Position numbers and translations under genes: made by a program. The notes under the pieces were generated by a model that was given only the letters and a program-made list of their open reading frames with translations, had not been told where the DNA came from and did not search any database. From J051 sp040289295 (GTDB lineage Bacteria; Armatimonadota; Fimbriimonadia; Fimbriimonadales; ATM1), in contig PSLA01000006.1 in NCBI GenBank assembly GCA_040289295.1, positions 1 through 64,000 on the forward strand: a DNA stretch of 64,000 nt, given 5' to 3'. This document shows positions 41,105 through 49,075 of the stretch, piece by piece. How positions within the stretch are numbered: position 1 is the first letter of the stretch; the number at the start of each line of letters is the position of its first letter.

Positions 41105-41771
41105 ACTGTTCCACGAAGCGCACGATATTCGATAAACGAAAACGCCGCTGATTGCCCGACGTTCGATGGTGATCAAGCCAACCGCGGTTCGTGTAGCGAC
41201 GCACTGTGGCAGGGCAAACGCCCAGCAGCCGTGCCGCCTCCTCGAGGTTCAACTCGGGGTCAATCAGTCGCCGGATGAACTCCTCGCGCGGCTCTTTGAA
41301 CTTCTTCGTGTAGTACTTCTCGGTCACGCTGTCGTCGAACAGCGTGGCAAGGAATTGCAAGTTCTTCGGCGCTTCTTTGATCGCGGCCTCGAGGTCGGAA
41401 CTGATGACCGTCTTCGCGAGTGGCTTCTTCCGCCTGCGGGGGCGTGGCGCGTTCAGGCCCACCTTTCGGGTCTTCGCTCTTTTAACGGTAGCCTTCTCCT
41501 CTTCCACGGGCTCCGGCTTCACCTTAGGCGTATCAGTGGCGTGCGCAGGCTTCTTTGTCTTCAGTTCGTTTGCGATGCGAACCGCTTCGACCACCAGGTT
41601 CGGCGAGCGCTTCGCTTCACCGTCTCGTCGTTCCTGAGTCTTGACGTCTATCGTGGCCTCGGCTCCCACCTCCGGCGCGAGATCCTCAGATGGCTCAGCT
41701 ACTTCTTCGAAGTCTTCGTCAAGAAATGCGCTTTCGATGTACGCTTCCGGGTCCAATACCTTCTTCGTCAT
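41085..41771 (-). CDS. HTH (MerR/BldC-like) protein with long charged N-terminal region
   Basis: A 228-residue protein. Residues 1 to about 120 are low in hydrophobics: acidic up to about 50, then rich in Lys, Arg and Pro (KRAKTRKVGLNAPRPRRRKK), and probably disordered. The last 70 residues hold a helix-turn-helix of the MerR/excisionase type (LNLEEAARLLGVCPATVRRY, then NRGWLDHHRTSGNQRRFR). It lacks the C-terminal coiled coil and effector domain of classic MerR proteins. Its place between queA and two envelope and nucleotide genes does not reveal a target. It overlaps queA by 4 bases and the GT4 gene by 20. Confidence 0.8.
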   Translation of the reverse strand: MTKKVLDPEAYIESAFLDEDFEEVAEPSEDLAPEVGAEATIDVKTQERRDGEAKRSPNLVVEAVRIANELKTKKPAHATDTPKVKPEPVEEEKATVKRAKTRKVGLNAPRPRRRKKPLAKTVISSDLEAAIKEAPKNLQFLATLFDDSVTEKYYTKKFKEPREEFIRRLIDPELNLEEAARLLGVCPATVRRYTNRGWLDHHRTSGNQRRFRLSNIVRFVEQYGRHPD

Positions 41772-42802
41772 CTGCCTTTCCTCCTCAACACCGCCATGCT
41801 GTCTCCAAGGCTTAGGAAACGATACCGCATTTGGACGGCTTCCGTGTAAGCCTGCCGCACGTTTTCGATTCCTCCAAGGGCGGCTACAAGCATCAACATC
41901 GTCGTTCTGGGCATATGGAAGTTCGTAATCAGTCCATCCACGACCTTGAATTCATACCCGGGGCGGATGAAGAGGCGGGTCTCACCGCTCCCTGCCCGCA
42001 CCGAGCGGCGCCCTATCGCAGCCGACTCCAACGTCCGCGTGGTCGTGGTGCCCACGGCGATTATCCTACCCGTCGCAGCCGCAACGGCATCGGCTGTCTC
42101 CGCCGGAACGGTGAAACTTTCACCGTGCATCTTGTGCTCCTCCGGGCGCTCCGCGCTGATCGGGCGAAACGTATCGAGGCCGATGTCCAGCGTTATGTAT
42201 GCTGTCCGCACGCCAGAACCTCGCAAGCGTGCCAGCATTTCGGGAGTGAAATGAAGACCCGCCGTCGGCGCAGCCGCGCTGCCTGGTGCCCGAGCAAACA
42301 CCGTCTGGTACCGCTCCTCCTCCTGAAGAGGCGCCCGTATGTAGGGCGGCAGCGGCGTCTCGCCAGCCGACTCGATCCCTTCGTTCTCCGGAATCCGTAG
42401 AAGCCGCCGACCATCCGGCACGACCGCCACCACCTCCGCCTCGAAACGCTCTTCCAGCAGCAGCCGAGCGCCGGGTTTCAGCCGCCTGCCTGGTCTGCAG
42501 ACGGCAAGGAACAGGTCCCCGTCTCCGCCCTGTGCACGCTTCTGCAGAAGCACCTCCACGATCGCCCCGCCCCCCAGCTTAACACCTTGTAGCCGCCTGG
42601 CGGTGACGCGTGCGTCGTTTAGCACCAAAAGGTCCCCTTCGCTGAGCAACTCCGGCAGATCGTAGAAGTGCAGATGCCGAATAGCGCCGCCGTCCGGGTC
42701 AAGGAGCAAGAGGCGGCTATTATGCCTCGGCTCTACCGCTTCCTGGGCGATGAGTTCTTCCGGCAAATCGTAGTCCAGCCAATCAAAAGCGGCGTCGGCC
42801 AC
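41768..42802 (-). CDS. queA: S-adenosylmethionine:tRNA ribosyltransferase-isomerase
   Basis: Transfers and isomerises the ribosyl group of SAM to make epoxyqueuosine in tRNA. From GTG 42802 it has 344 residues, the normal length. Visible: FDYDLPEELIAQ-type opening (WLDYDLPEELIAQEAVEPR), LLVLNDARVTARRLQG, VEVLLQKR, the central TVFARAPGSAAAPTAGLHFT and GESFTVPAETADAV, VGTTTTRTLESA, and FIRPGYEFKVVDGLITNFHM. No tgt is adjacent. Confidence 0.97.
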   Translation of the reverse strand: MADAAFDWLDYDLPEELIAQEAVEPRHNSRLLLLDPDGGAIRHLHFYDLPELLSEGDLLVLNDARVTARRLQGVKLGGGAIVEVLLQKRAQGGDGDLFLAVCRPGRRLKPGARLLLEERFEAEVVAVVPDGRRLLRIPENEGIESAGETPLPPYIRAPLQEEERYQTVFARAPGSAAAPTAGLHFTPEMLARLRGSGVRTAYITLDIGLDTFRPISAERPEEHKMHGESFTVPAETADAVAAATGRIIAVGTTTTRTLESAAIGRRSVRAGSGETRLFIRPGYEFKVVDGLITNFHMPRTTMLMLVAALGGIENVRQAYTEAVQMRYRFLSLGDSMAVLRRKGR

Positions 42803-42833
42803 AGGCGTTATTCTGTTCCGTTTGGAGCAAGCG

Positions 42834-44213
42834 TCAACCGGCGTGATGAAGGGCGGCACGCGCGGGCAGCTGCGGGCCGCGAAGCATGATGCGCACAATA
42901 TACGTCGCCCAAAGCAACAGCCCCAGCAGCTCAACGAACCCGGTCACACCCATTGGAAGAAACGCCGTCTCTGCGAAGTCGGTCGCAATCTCCAGGCCAA
43001 CCCGCGCCGCGTTGCCCACGTTGAGCAGCCAAAACGTCGCCCAAAGCGGCCGCTCGAGGGATGGCGGGACGTCGTTCATGCGAGCGACGACGTGCATCCC
43101 TACGCCAACGATCATCTGGCTGATGAAACCCACCGTGATCGCGTGTCGAATCGCACCCGAGTACGCGTGAGAGAACGGTTCGCCAATAAGCGCGATATGC
43201 GCGGGCTCCAAAGCCGCAAGCACCGCCCCGATGACCAGCCAACCGAAAGCTGCGCGAATGAATTTCTGCGACGAGAAACGTTCCGCCAACGGCTCGAACA
43301 TTCTAGACGACGCAACGAGCGAAATCGCACCCGCGAGCAACAAGACACTGCCTGTGTGATATAAAACTCTCGAATCAGCGCCTAGGTCGTTGTCGAAGGC
43401 ATGCACCCACCCGCCCATCCGCAGGAGCAGCCCGCCGTTCCAAAGGACGTAACCCAGAAGGCCAAGCCTCTTCGACGCCCGCCGCGCACCGAAGCAAGAG
43501 TTCATCTTCACGAGCGCGACGCCGAAGATCATCATCGTCACGAAGCCCAAGAACTGCGCTTCGCGATAGGGCGGAAACCACTTAGCCACGAACAGAATCC
43601 CTTGTCTGCCTTCCTCATGAGAACCGGCAAACATGAACGGCTCAGCGAATGCAAGAGCCACGAACCACGTCAGTGCCGTGAACACGAGCAGCGTCTGCCA
43701 AACCACACCGTTTCCAGTCCGGTGCCGTGTGTATCCAATGTTAAAGATGAACAGCACCACCGCCGCAGCCTGGGCGATGCAGGAAGCCACGCCAACTGGT
43801 ATCCAAACGGAGCGGTCCACCGCAGTCAGCGGCTCGGCGACGAAGCGAACTGCAATCCCCGCCCCCATCAGGATCAGCGAGGCATACGCGAGGCGATGGA
43901 ACAGCTTGACTTTGGCTTGAGACGGCGCATGCTGCTGTAACGCAAAGCCCATCACGAAGAATCCAACCCAACCGTACAGCTGTGAGTTTGCGTGCGCCAG
44001 GATATAGGGCATCCAGCCGCCTGTCGTATAAGAGGCATTGAACGCAATGCCCGCAAGCGCCACAGCGCCAAGCAGGCAGCCCGCAGTCAACACCGTGAAC
44101 ACACCCGCGAGAAAGAAGGGGCGATAGACGTTGACGGTCGCTCTCGCATCGGGAGAAGGGCGACTGACCCGGTTTGGCAGGATGCGCAGTTGCCGCCTTT
44201 GGGTTGTACTCAT
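42834..44213 (-). CDS. nnrS: NnrS family membrane haem-copper protein
   Basis: A 459-residue protein with about twelve membrane helices. Family features: RPFFLAGVFTVLTAG at the N-terminus, the His-bearing HANSQLYGWVGFFVMGFAL, and the later HAYSGAIRHAITVGFISQMI with conserved histidines that bind haem and copper. NnrS is linked to nitric-oxide and nitrosative stress tolerance, usually beside denitrification genes; none are in the window. I chose ATG 44213. A short inverted repeat lies 35 bases upstream. Confidence 0.87.
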   Translation of the reverse strand: MSTTQRRQLRILPNRVSRPSPDARATVNVYRPFFLAGVFTVLTAGCLLGAVALAGIAFNASYTTGGWMPYILAHANSQLYGWVGFFVMGFALQQHAPSQAKVKLFHRLAYASLILMGAGIAVRFVAEPLTAVDRSVWIPVGVASCIAQAAAVVLFIFNIGYTRHRTGNGVVWQTLLVFTALTWFVALAFAEPFMFAGSHEEGRQGILFVAKWFPPYREAQFLGFVTMMIFGVALVKMNSCFGARRASKRLGLLGYVLWNGGLLLRMGGWVHAFDNDLGADSRVLYHTGSVLLLAGAISLVASSRMFEPLAERFSSQKFIRAAFGWLVIGAVLAALEPAHIALIGEPFSHAYSGAIRHAITVGFISQMIVGVGMHVVARMNDVPPSLERPLWATFWLLNVGNAARVGLEIATDFAETAFLPMGVTGFVELLGLLLWATYIVRIMLRGPQLPARAALHHAG

Positions 44214-44247
44214 GGCTTGATTATGACACGCGCAACCAGACGGCGCC

Positions 44248-44261
44248 ATGACGGATGTCAT
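44248..44261. promoter_or_regulatory. inverted repeat upstream of nnrS
   Basis: ATGAC-GGAT-GTCAT, 5-base arms and a 4-base centre, 35 bases upstream of the nnrS ATG. A further ATGAC half-site is at 44223-44227. It could be an operator for a dimeric regulator, but the arms are short and chance is possible. Confidence 0.3.
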
Positions 44262-44273
44262 AGCCCTGCCCGG

Positions 44274-45719
44274 TCACACCTTCTGGCTCTTCCACTTCCC
44301 CGTGCGGAACAGCCAGATCATCGCGGCGCCGTGGACCGCCTGCGTCGCCGACATCACCCACCACGCGCCGGCGGAGTCGAACCCGAGCGCGACCGCGAAC
44401 AGCCACACCGCGGGAACGCGAACGAACCACGAGGTGATGAGCGCCATCCACATCGGGCGAATCGAGTCGCCTGCTCCCTGATGCGCACCGGTCAACACGA
44501 CCGCTATCGCGAACAGCGGCTCGGTGATCGCGATGATTCGTAGGAACGAGGTGGCCAGCGCCATCTGCGTCGCATCGTCCACAAACCACGCCGACAGTTG
44601 CGGCGCAAACACGAGGAATAGCACAGAAACGAACACCGTGAACAGCGTCGCTTGATGCGTGGCGCACCAAGCCAGGCGCTCTGCCCGCTCGGGCTTCTTC
44701 GCCCCCAACGACTGGCCCACGAGCGCGGACGCCGCCATCATGTAGCCAAACGCAGGCATGAAGGCGATTCCCTCCATCGAGAACCCCACGCGCATAGCGC
44801 CGAGCGCCGTCTCGCCTTCGAGGGTGTACTTCAGCGCAGCGGAGAAGGCGAACAGGCTGGTTACGCGAATGAACGATGACATTGACGCAGGCACTGCAAT
44901 GCGAATGATGCGTCGCGCCCAGTCGAGCGACGGCGTCTCAATTCGATAGAGCGCTCCCAACTTCGTCCTGCCGGCGACCGGAAGGTACACCAGCGCCGAA
45001 AAGTACGCGCTGATCGAGAACGCGATCCCCGCACCCGCGATGCCCAAGTCCGCGCCTGGAACCATAAGCGTCCCTCGAACAATGTTCCACCCGAATATGC
45101 TGAACGAGTACGGCAGCTGGCGCGTCGGAAACATCAGCAAATAGTTCAGAGCGATGTGCAGAAGAATCTGAACTCCTGAAACAACCATCGGCGTTCGCGT
45201 GTCCCCCACAGCGCGCAAGCAGGCTGCCACCGTGCTTAACACAAAGACCGCCGGCATGCCGATGATCACAGGATGAATGTACCGCAGCATCTCCTGGTAC
45301 GCTGGGCCACCAGGCTTAACGAGGATGCTCGCTGCAACCGGTGCGAGTAGCACCGCAACACCAGAAGAGATCAGCCCCAACGCGATGCTAAGCGAAACGC
45401 TCTGCCTCGCCGCCTTCACCATGTTCACAGTGTCGTCCGCGCCATAGAAGCGACTCACGACCGCGGTCGCCGCTGTTCCTAATGCAAAAGCAATGCTAAA
45501 AAACAGAAATGTGATGTTGATCGCTGCGCCCGAGGCGGTTAGCGATGCGGGACCAAGCGACCCAACGAACTTGCTGTCCAGAAGGCTGTTGACCACCTGA
45601 AGGGAATTCAGCGCAATCACCGGCCACGCCAGATCCCACACCGTCCAGTGGTCGGCGAATCTGCCTGTTTGCTCCTTCGCCGGTGACTCTGTCTTTAGCG
45701 CGGCGTTACGGGAGGACAA
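44274..45719 (-). CDS. MATE family multidrug efflux transporter
   Basis: A 481-residue inner-membrane antiporter with twelve predicted helices in two homologous halves. Typical lines: WPVIALNSLQVVNSLLDSKFVGSLG in helix 1, TAATAVVSRFYGADD, LRAVGDTRTPMVVSGVQILL, VGQSLGAKKPERAERL in the second half and LTGAHQGAGDSIRPMW. The start is TTG 45719, with AAGGAG 6 bases upstream, inside the end of the M24 peptidase gene (14-base overlap). Confidence 0.94.
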   Translation of the reverse strand: MSSRNAALKTESPAKEQTGRFADHWTVWDLAWPVIALNSLQVVNSLLDSKFVGSLGPASLTASGAAINITFLFFSIAFALGTAATAVVSRFYGADDTVNMVKAARQSVSLSIALGLISSGVAVLLAPVAASILVKPGGPAYQEMLRYIHPVIIGMPAVFVLSTVAACLRAVGDTRTPMVVSGVQILLHIALNYLLMFPTRQLPYSFSIFGWNIVRGTLMVPGADLGIAGAGIAFSISAYFSALVYLPVAGRTKLGALYRIETPSLDWARRIIRIAVPASMSSFIRVTSLFAFSAALKYTLEGETALGAMRVGFSMEGIAFMPAFGYMMAASALVGQSLGAKKPERAERLAWCATHQATLFTVFVSVLFLVFAPQLSAWFVDDATQMALATSFLRIIAITEPLFAIAVVLTGAHQGAGDSIRPMWMALITSWFVRVPAVWLFAVALGFDSAGAWWVMSATQAVHGAAMIWLFRTGKWKSQKV

Positions 45720-46779
45720 GCAACTCCTTGGGGCTTTTCGTCAGGACTTCGCAGCCATCTGCCGTGACTAAAACATCATCCTCAATTCGGACCCCACCGA
45801 AACCGGGAATGTATACGCCTGGCTCAACCGTCCATACCTGGCCCTCTTCGAGAACATCCTCGCTCGAGGGCGACATCCGACCGACGTCGTGCACTTCCGA
45901 ACCCAAGCCATGACCGAGCCCATGGCCAAAGTACTTGTCGAGACTCTTCTCCGCGAGCGCCGCCCTCGCTATGGCGTCAACATCCCGCGCTGGCACGCCT
46001 GGGCGGATGGCTTCGAGCGCGCGGAGTTGCGCATCCAGAACCGCGTCATACACCTCGCGCTGGCGGTCATCGGCTCTTGAGACAACGACGGTGCGGGTCA
46101 AGTCGCTGCAGTAGCCATCCACGCGCGCGCCAAAGTCCATCGTGACGAAGTCGCCCTCTCGAAGCTTGCGCTCGCTCGGAGTGCCGTGTGGGCGCGAGGT
46201 CCGCTCCCCGCTCACGGCGATCGTCTCGAACGCGACCTTTGCCATCTGCCGGCGAACATAAAAGTCAATCTCCATCGCAATGTCGTACTCCGAAACTCCC
46301 GTCCGCATTAAGCGCAAAACGTGAGCGAAACATGCGTCAGCAATGCCGCACGCCGCTCTAATCTTCTCAATCTCCTCAGCTGTCTTCACGCGTCGCAACG
46401 GATCGATCACGCCTTCCAGAGGCACAAGAGATACTCCTTCGATCGCCTCAGCCAGCTGCCGGTGAGTGGCGAACGTCATGTGCTCCGCCTCAAAGCCCAG
46501 GGTCTTGATGCTTAGCCGCCGCACCTGCTCGGCGACCGCTTGCGCCCACGTCGTCGGGTTCGCATACACGCTCACGGGCAGCGCCTTCACTTCCTCGTGC
46601 GCTTGCTCGTGGTACCGCGAGTCAGTAATAAACACACCTTGCGAATCCGTGAGGATCACATATCCGCTGCTTCCGCTAAAGCCGGTCAGGTATGCGACGT
46701 TCCGCATCTGCGTAACAAGCAATGCGGGAGCGCCTTGCTCCCGCATCTTCCCACGCACAATGTCGATTCTCTCTTCCAT
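45706..46779 (-). CDS. M24 family Xaa-Pro aminopeptidase/dipeptidase
   Basis: A 357-residue cytosolic metallopeptidase cleaving X-Pro bonds. The N-terminal creatinase-like domain (about 1-125) carries YLTGFSGSSGYVILT and FITDSRYHEQA. The pita-bread catalytic domain has all five metal ligands: Asp in VTMDFGARVDGY, Asp in CSDLTRTVVV, His in GHGLGHGLG, Glu in WTVEPGVYIPG and Glu in GVRIEDDVLV. It follows aroQ by 8 bases, a common aroQ-pepP order. Confidence 0.95.
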   Translation of the reverse strand: MEERIDIVRGKMREQGAPALLVTQMRNVAYLTGFSGSSGYVILTDSQGVFITDSRYHEQAHEEVKALPVSVYANPTTWAQAVAEQVRRLSIKTLGFEAEHMTFATHRQLAEAIEGVSLVPLEGVIDPLRRVKTAEEIEKIRAACGIADACFAHVLRLMRTGVSEYDIAMEIDFYVRRQMAKVAFETIAVSGERTSRPHGTPSERKLREGDFVTMDFGARVDGYCSDLTRTVVVSRADDRQREVYDAVLDAQLRALEAIRPGVPARDVDAIARAALAEKSLDKYFGHGLGHGLGSEVHDVGRMSPSSEDVLEEGQVWTVEPGVYIPGFGGVRIEDDVLVTADGCEVLTKSPKELLVLP

Positions 46780-46787
46780 CTTCTAAC

Positions 46788-47240
46788 TCACAACTGCGCC
46801 TCGATAAGGGCACTTACCCCTTCAAGCGCAAGCAGGTAGCCAGCGACGCCCAGGCCTGAGATGACCCCCTGACATGCTCCTGAAACGATAGACGTCTGCC
46901 GAAACTCCTCACGCGCGGAAATGTTGCTGATATGCACCTCGATGCAAGGAATCCTAACCGCCGCGATTGCATCACGCAACGCGACCGACGTATGCGCAAG
47001 TCCTCCAGGGTTGATAACCATTCCCGACGCCCACTCGCGATGTTCGTGAATCGCGTCAATCAGCGCGCCCTCGTGATTCGACTGCAGAATCCGCACCTCG
47101 ATGCGCAACTCATTCGCTCGCTTGGCAATCATCTCGTCCACTGCAGCGAGCGTTGACGCGCCATAGATGTCGACCTCGCGGAAGCCCAACAGGTTCATGT
47201 TCGGACCATGCAGCACCAAAACGTTTCTTCGCTCAGCCAT
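46788..47240 (-). CDS. aroQ: 3-dehydroquinate dehydratase, type II
   Basis: Dehydrates 3-dehydroquinate in the shikimate pathway; the type II enzyme is a dodecamer. The 150 residues show LHGPNMNLLGFREVDIYG (Asn and catalytic Tyr), the flexible lid Arg, SNHEGALIDAIHE, INPGGLAHTSVALRDA with the catalytic His, and EVHISNISAREEFR. It overlaps the Trm112-like gene by 8 bases. Confidence 0.97.
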   Translation of the reverse strand: MAERRNVLVLHGPNMNLLGFREVDIYGASTLAAVDEMIAKRANELRIEVRILQSNHEGALIDAIHEHREWASGMVINPGGLAHTSVALRDAIAAVRIPCIEVHISNISAREEFRQTSIVSGACQGVISGLGVAGYLLALEGVSALIEAQL

Positions 47241-47466
47241 CGCTTTGTCTCTCGCCTTCTTGTCTCTCGCCGTCCTCTTCCCTCTGCCCCTTCAGAGCCT
47301 CGTCCATCGGAACTGCGCACTCCGGCAGCATCTGCGGGATGCCGTCGAGCACCGGGTAGCCGTAACCGCACTCGGTGCATACCAGAAACTCCCCAACCTG
47401 CTTCACCGGAGGACGGGACGAACAACGTGGACACGCCAGAACTTCCAACAGCAGGTCGTCAACCAC
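47233..47466 (-). CDS. Trm112 family zinc-binding protein
   Basis: A 77-residue protein with two Cys pairs (LACPRC and VCTECG) and the family phrase YPVLDGIPQMLPE. Trm112-like proteins are small zinc proteins; the eukaryotic member activates methyltransferases, while the bacterial role is unsettled. The acidic, Gln-rich tail after LPE is unlike the family and probably disordered. GTG 47466 or GTG 47472 are the candidate starts, both inside the end of the glycosyltransferase gene. Confidence 0.88.
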   Translation of the reverse strand: MVDDLLLEVLACPRCSSRPPVKQVGEFLVCTECGYGYPVLDGIPQMLPECAVPMDEALKGQREEDGERQEGERQSDG

Positions 47467-48565
47467 GACCACACACCTCGCGGTACACCTCGAGCGTGCG
47501 CTCCGCAGCCGCTTCCCAAGTGAATTGCTTGGCTCGTTGCAAACCCCGCTCACGCATGCGAGCCAGCATACTCGAATCTTGAAGCAGGGAGGCAATGCGG
47601 TTCGCCCAAATCGCAGGGTCTAGCCGCCCCTCGAGAATACCCGCCTCCCCAACCACCTCCGGCAACGCGCCGCCTGCAGATGAAAACACAGGCGTACCGC
47701 ATGCCATCGCCTCTACGACCGGCAACCCGAACCCCTCGTAGTGGCTCGGGCAGAGGTAAAGGTCGGCAGCCGAGTACAGCGCGGGCATATCCTCGTCGGC
47801 AACGTAACCGGTGAACTGCACACGTCTCCGCGACCCACTCTCCCATTCCTCCATCCCCCAGCCGCGCTTGCCGGTTACAACAAGCCGATGAGGCACCGCC
47901 GCAGGCAGCCGCTCGGCAGCCTCGATGGCAAGCGCCATGTTCTTCCTCGGCCAGCGCGTGCCTACGGTTAGAATATAGGGGGGGGCCACGCCGTACTGCC
48001 GCAACCGGGCCAGCGCCTCCTCCAGCGGAACCGGCCTGAATCGCTCATCCACGCCGTTCCACGTAACGACAACCTTCTCCTCCGGCACGCCGAGCAGCCG
48101 GACGATGTCCCGCTTGCTCGTTTCGCTCACGGTGATGACCCTCTTCGCTCGCCGAGCCGAGCCTGGAACCAACCGCGACAACAGAAACCGATCTCGCGGG
48201 CGGAACCACTCCGGCCCGATCAAGAAGCTCACGTCGTGAATTGTTGTGATGCCGCCGGGAGCCAGCGGGCTGAGCGTGTACTGCGTGTGAAACGCCCGGG
48301 CGGCGAGCCGCCGTGCTGCGAGGGGCATCCGAACCTGATTAAAATACCGGTTTTGCCGACCGCAAAGCCTCACCCATCGCGCCCACCCCGGCAACGCTGG
48401 CAGACAGTCAGGTAAATCCGAGTTGCTCAAAAGCGCCAGCCGGAGGCCCCGATTTCTTGCGAGCATCGCGCGCACAAGCCCTGTCCAGTACGCGGAATCC
48501 CCTGTGTTCTCACCCCCAACGAGGGTGCAATCCACCGCGACAAGAGGAAGCGCAGAACGGGACAT
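47459..48565 (-). CDS. GT4 family glycosyltransferase (second)
   Basis: A 368-residue GT-B enzyme like those of O-antigen and exopolysaccharide clusters. Visible: FHTQYTLSPLAPGGITTIHD, VSETSKRDIVRLLGVPEEKV, LTVGTRWPRKNMALAIEAAE, VVTGKRGWG, VQFTGYVADEDMPALYSAAD, and the donor-site HYEGFGLPVVEAMACGTPVF with both glutamates of the E-x7-E motif. It opens the leftward string and is divergent from the small gene at 48622. Confidence 0.92.
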   Translation of the reverse strand: MSRSALPLVAVDCTLVGGENTGDSAYWTGLVRAMLARNRGLRLALLSNSDLPDCLPALPGWARWVRLCGRQNRYFNQVRMPLAARRLAARAFHTQYTLSPLAPGGITTIHDVSFLIGPEWFRPRDRFLLSRLVPGSARRAKRVITVSETSKRDIVRLLGVPEEKVVVTWNGVDERFRPVPLEEALARLRQYGVAPPYILTVGTRWPRKNMALAIEAAERLPAAVPHRLVVTGKRGWGMEEWESGSRRRVQFTGYVADEDMPALYSAADLYLCPSHYEGFGLPVVEAMACGTPVFSSAGGALPEVVGEAGILEGRLDPAIWANRIASLLQDSSMLARMRERGLQRAKQFTWEAAAERTLEVYREVCGRG

Positions 48566-48621
48566 TGGGCGTATGTGCTATTGTGGCTCCACGCAGTTTG
48601 TGGAACCGCAGGAGTTAGGCG

Positions 48622-48990
48622 ATGAAGCGCTCGAACGCAATCATTTTGGGCACGATATTAGTCTTCTTGATCGGCGTTGTCTTGTTCATGCAGACCGCCA
48701 ATGATCCGTTTGCCAACCAACCTCAGCAGAGCCAGGAGCTCACGGGGCCTGAAAAGAAAGCCTCCCAGAACGAAGCAGGCACACTGTCACCCGATAAGAT
48801 TACGAGTGCAAAGAAGAGCGTCACGGCTGACGAACTGGCGAACACCATGACCGACCCGGCCGCGAACCAGCAAGGTAAGGCGATTCCCTCCGCCCCGCAC
48901 CGGGAGAAGTTTCAGGGAGCCAACACCCAATCCGTCGAACCGGCCAGCCGCTGGTACGACCAGAATCGGAAAGCCGGCGACTCCAAGTAA
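48622..48990 (+). CDS. small membrane-anchored protein, function unknown
   Basis: A 122-residue protein with one N-terminal membrane helix (AIILGTILVFLIGVVLFMQT, residues 6-25) and a long polar, Gln/Lys/Ala-rich tail that is probably disordered and outside the membrane. AGGAG is 8-9 bases before the ATG. There are no cysteines and no recognisable domain. It precedes ftsK by 85 bases on the same strand. Confidence 0.65.
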   Translation: MKRSNAIILGTILVFLIGVVLFMQTANDPFANQPQQSQELTGPEKKASQNEAGTLSPDKITSAKKSVTADELANTMTDPAANQQGKAIPSAPHREKFQGANTQSVEPASRWYDQNRKAGDSK

Positions 48991-49075
48991 GCCTAGCTCC
49001 TTCCCTCGAGCGGTGGGATATACTGCAGCGTAGGTCGAGCCGCGTCACGGAGGATGCGGTGCGCCCGGCACACGG

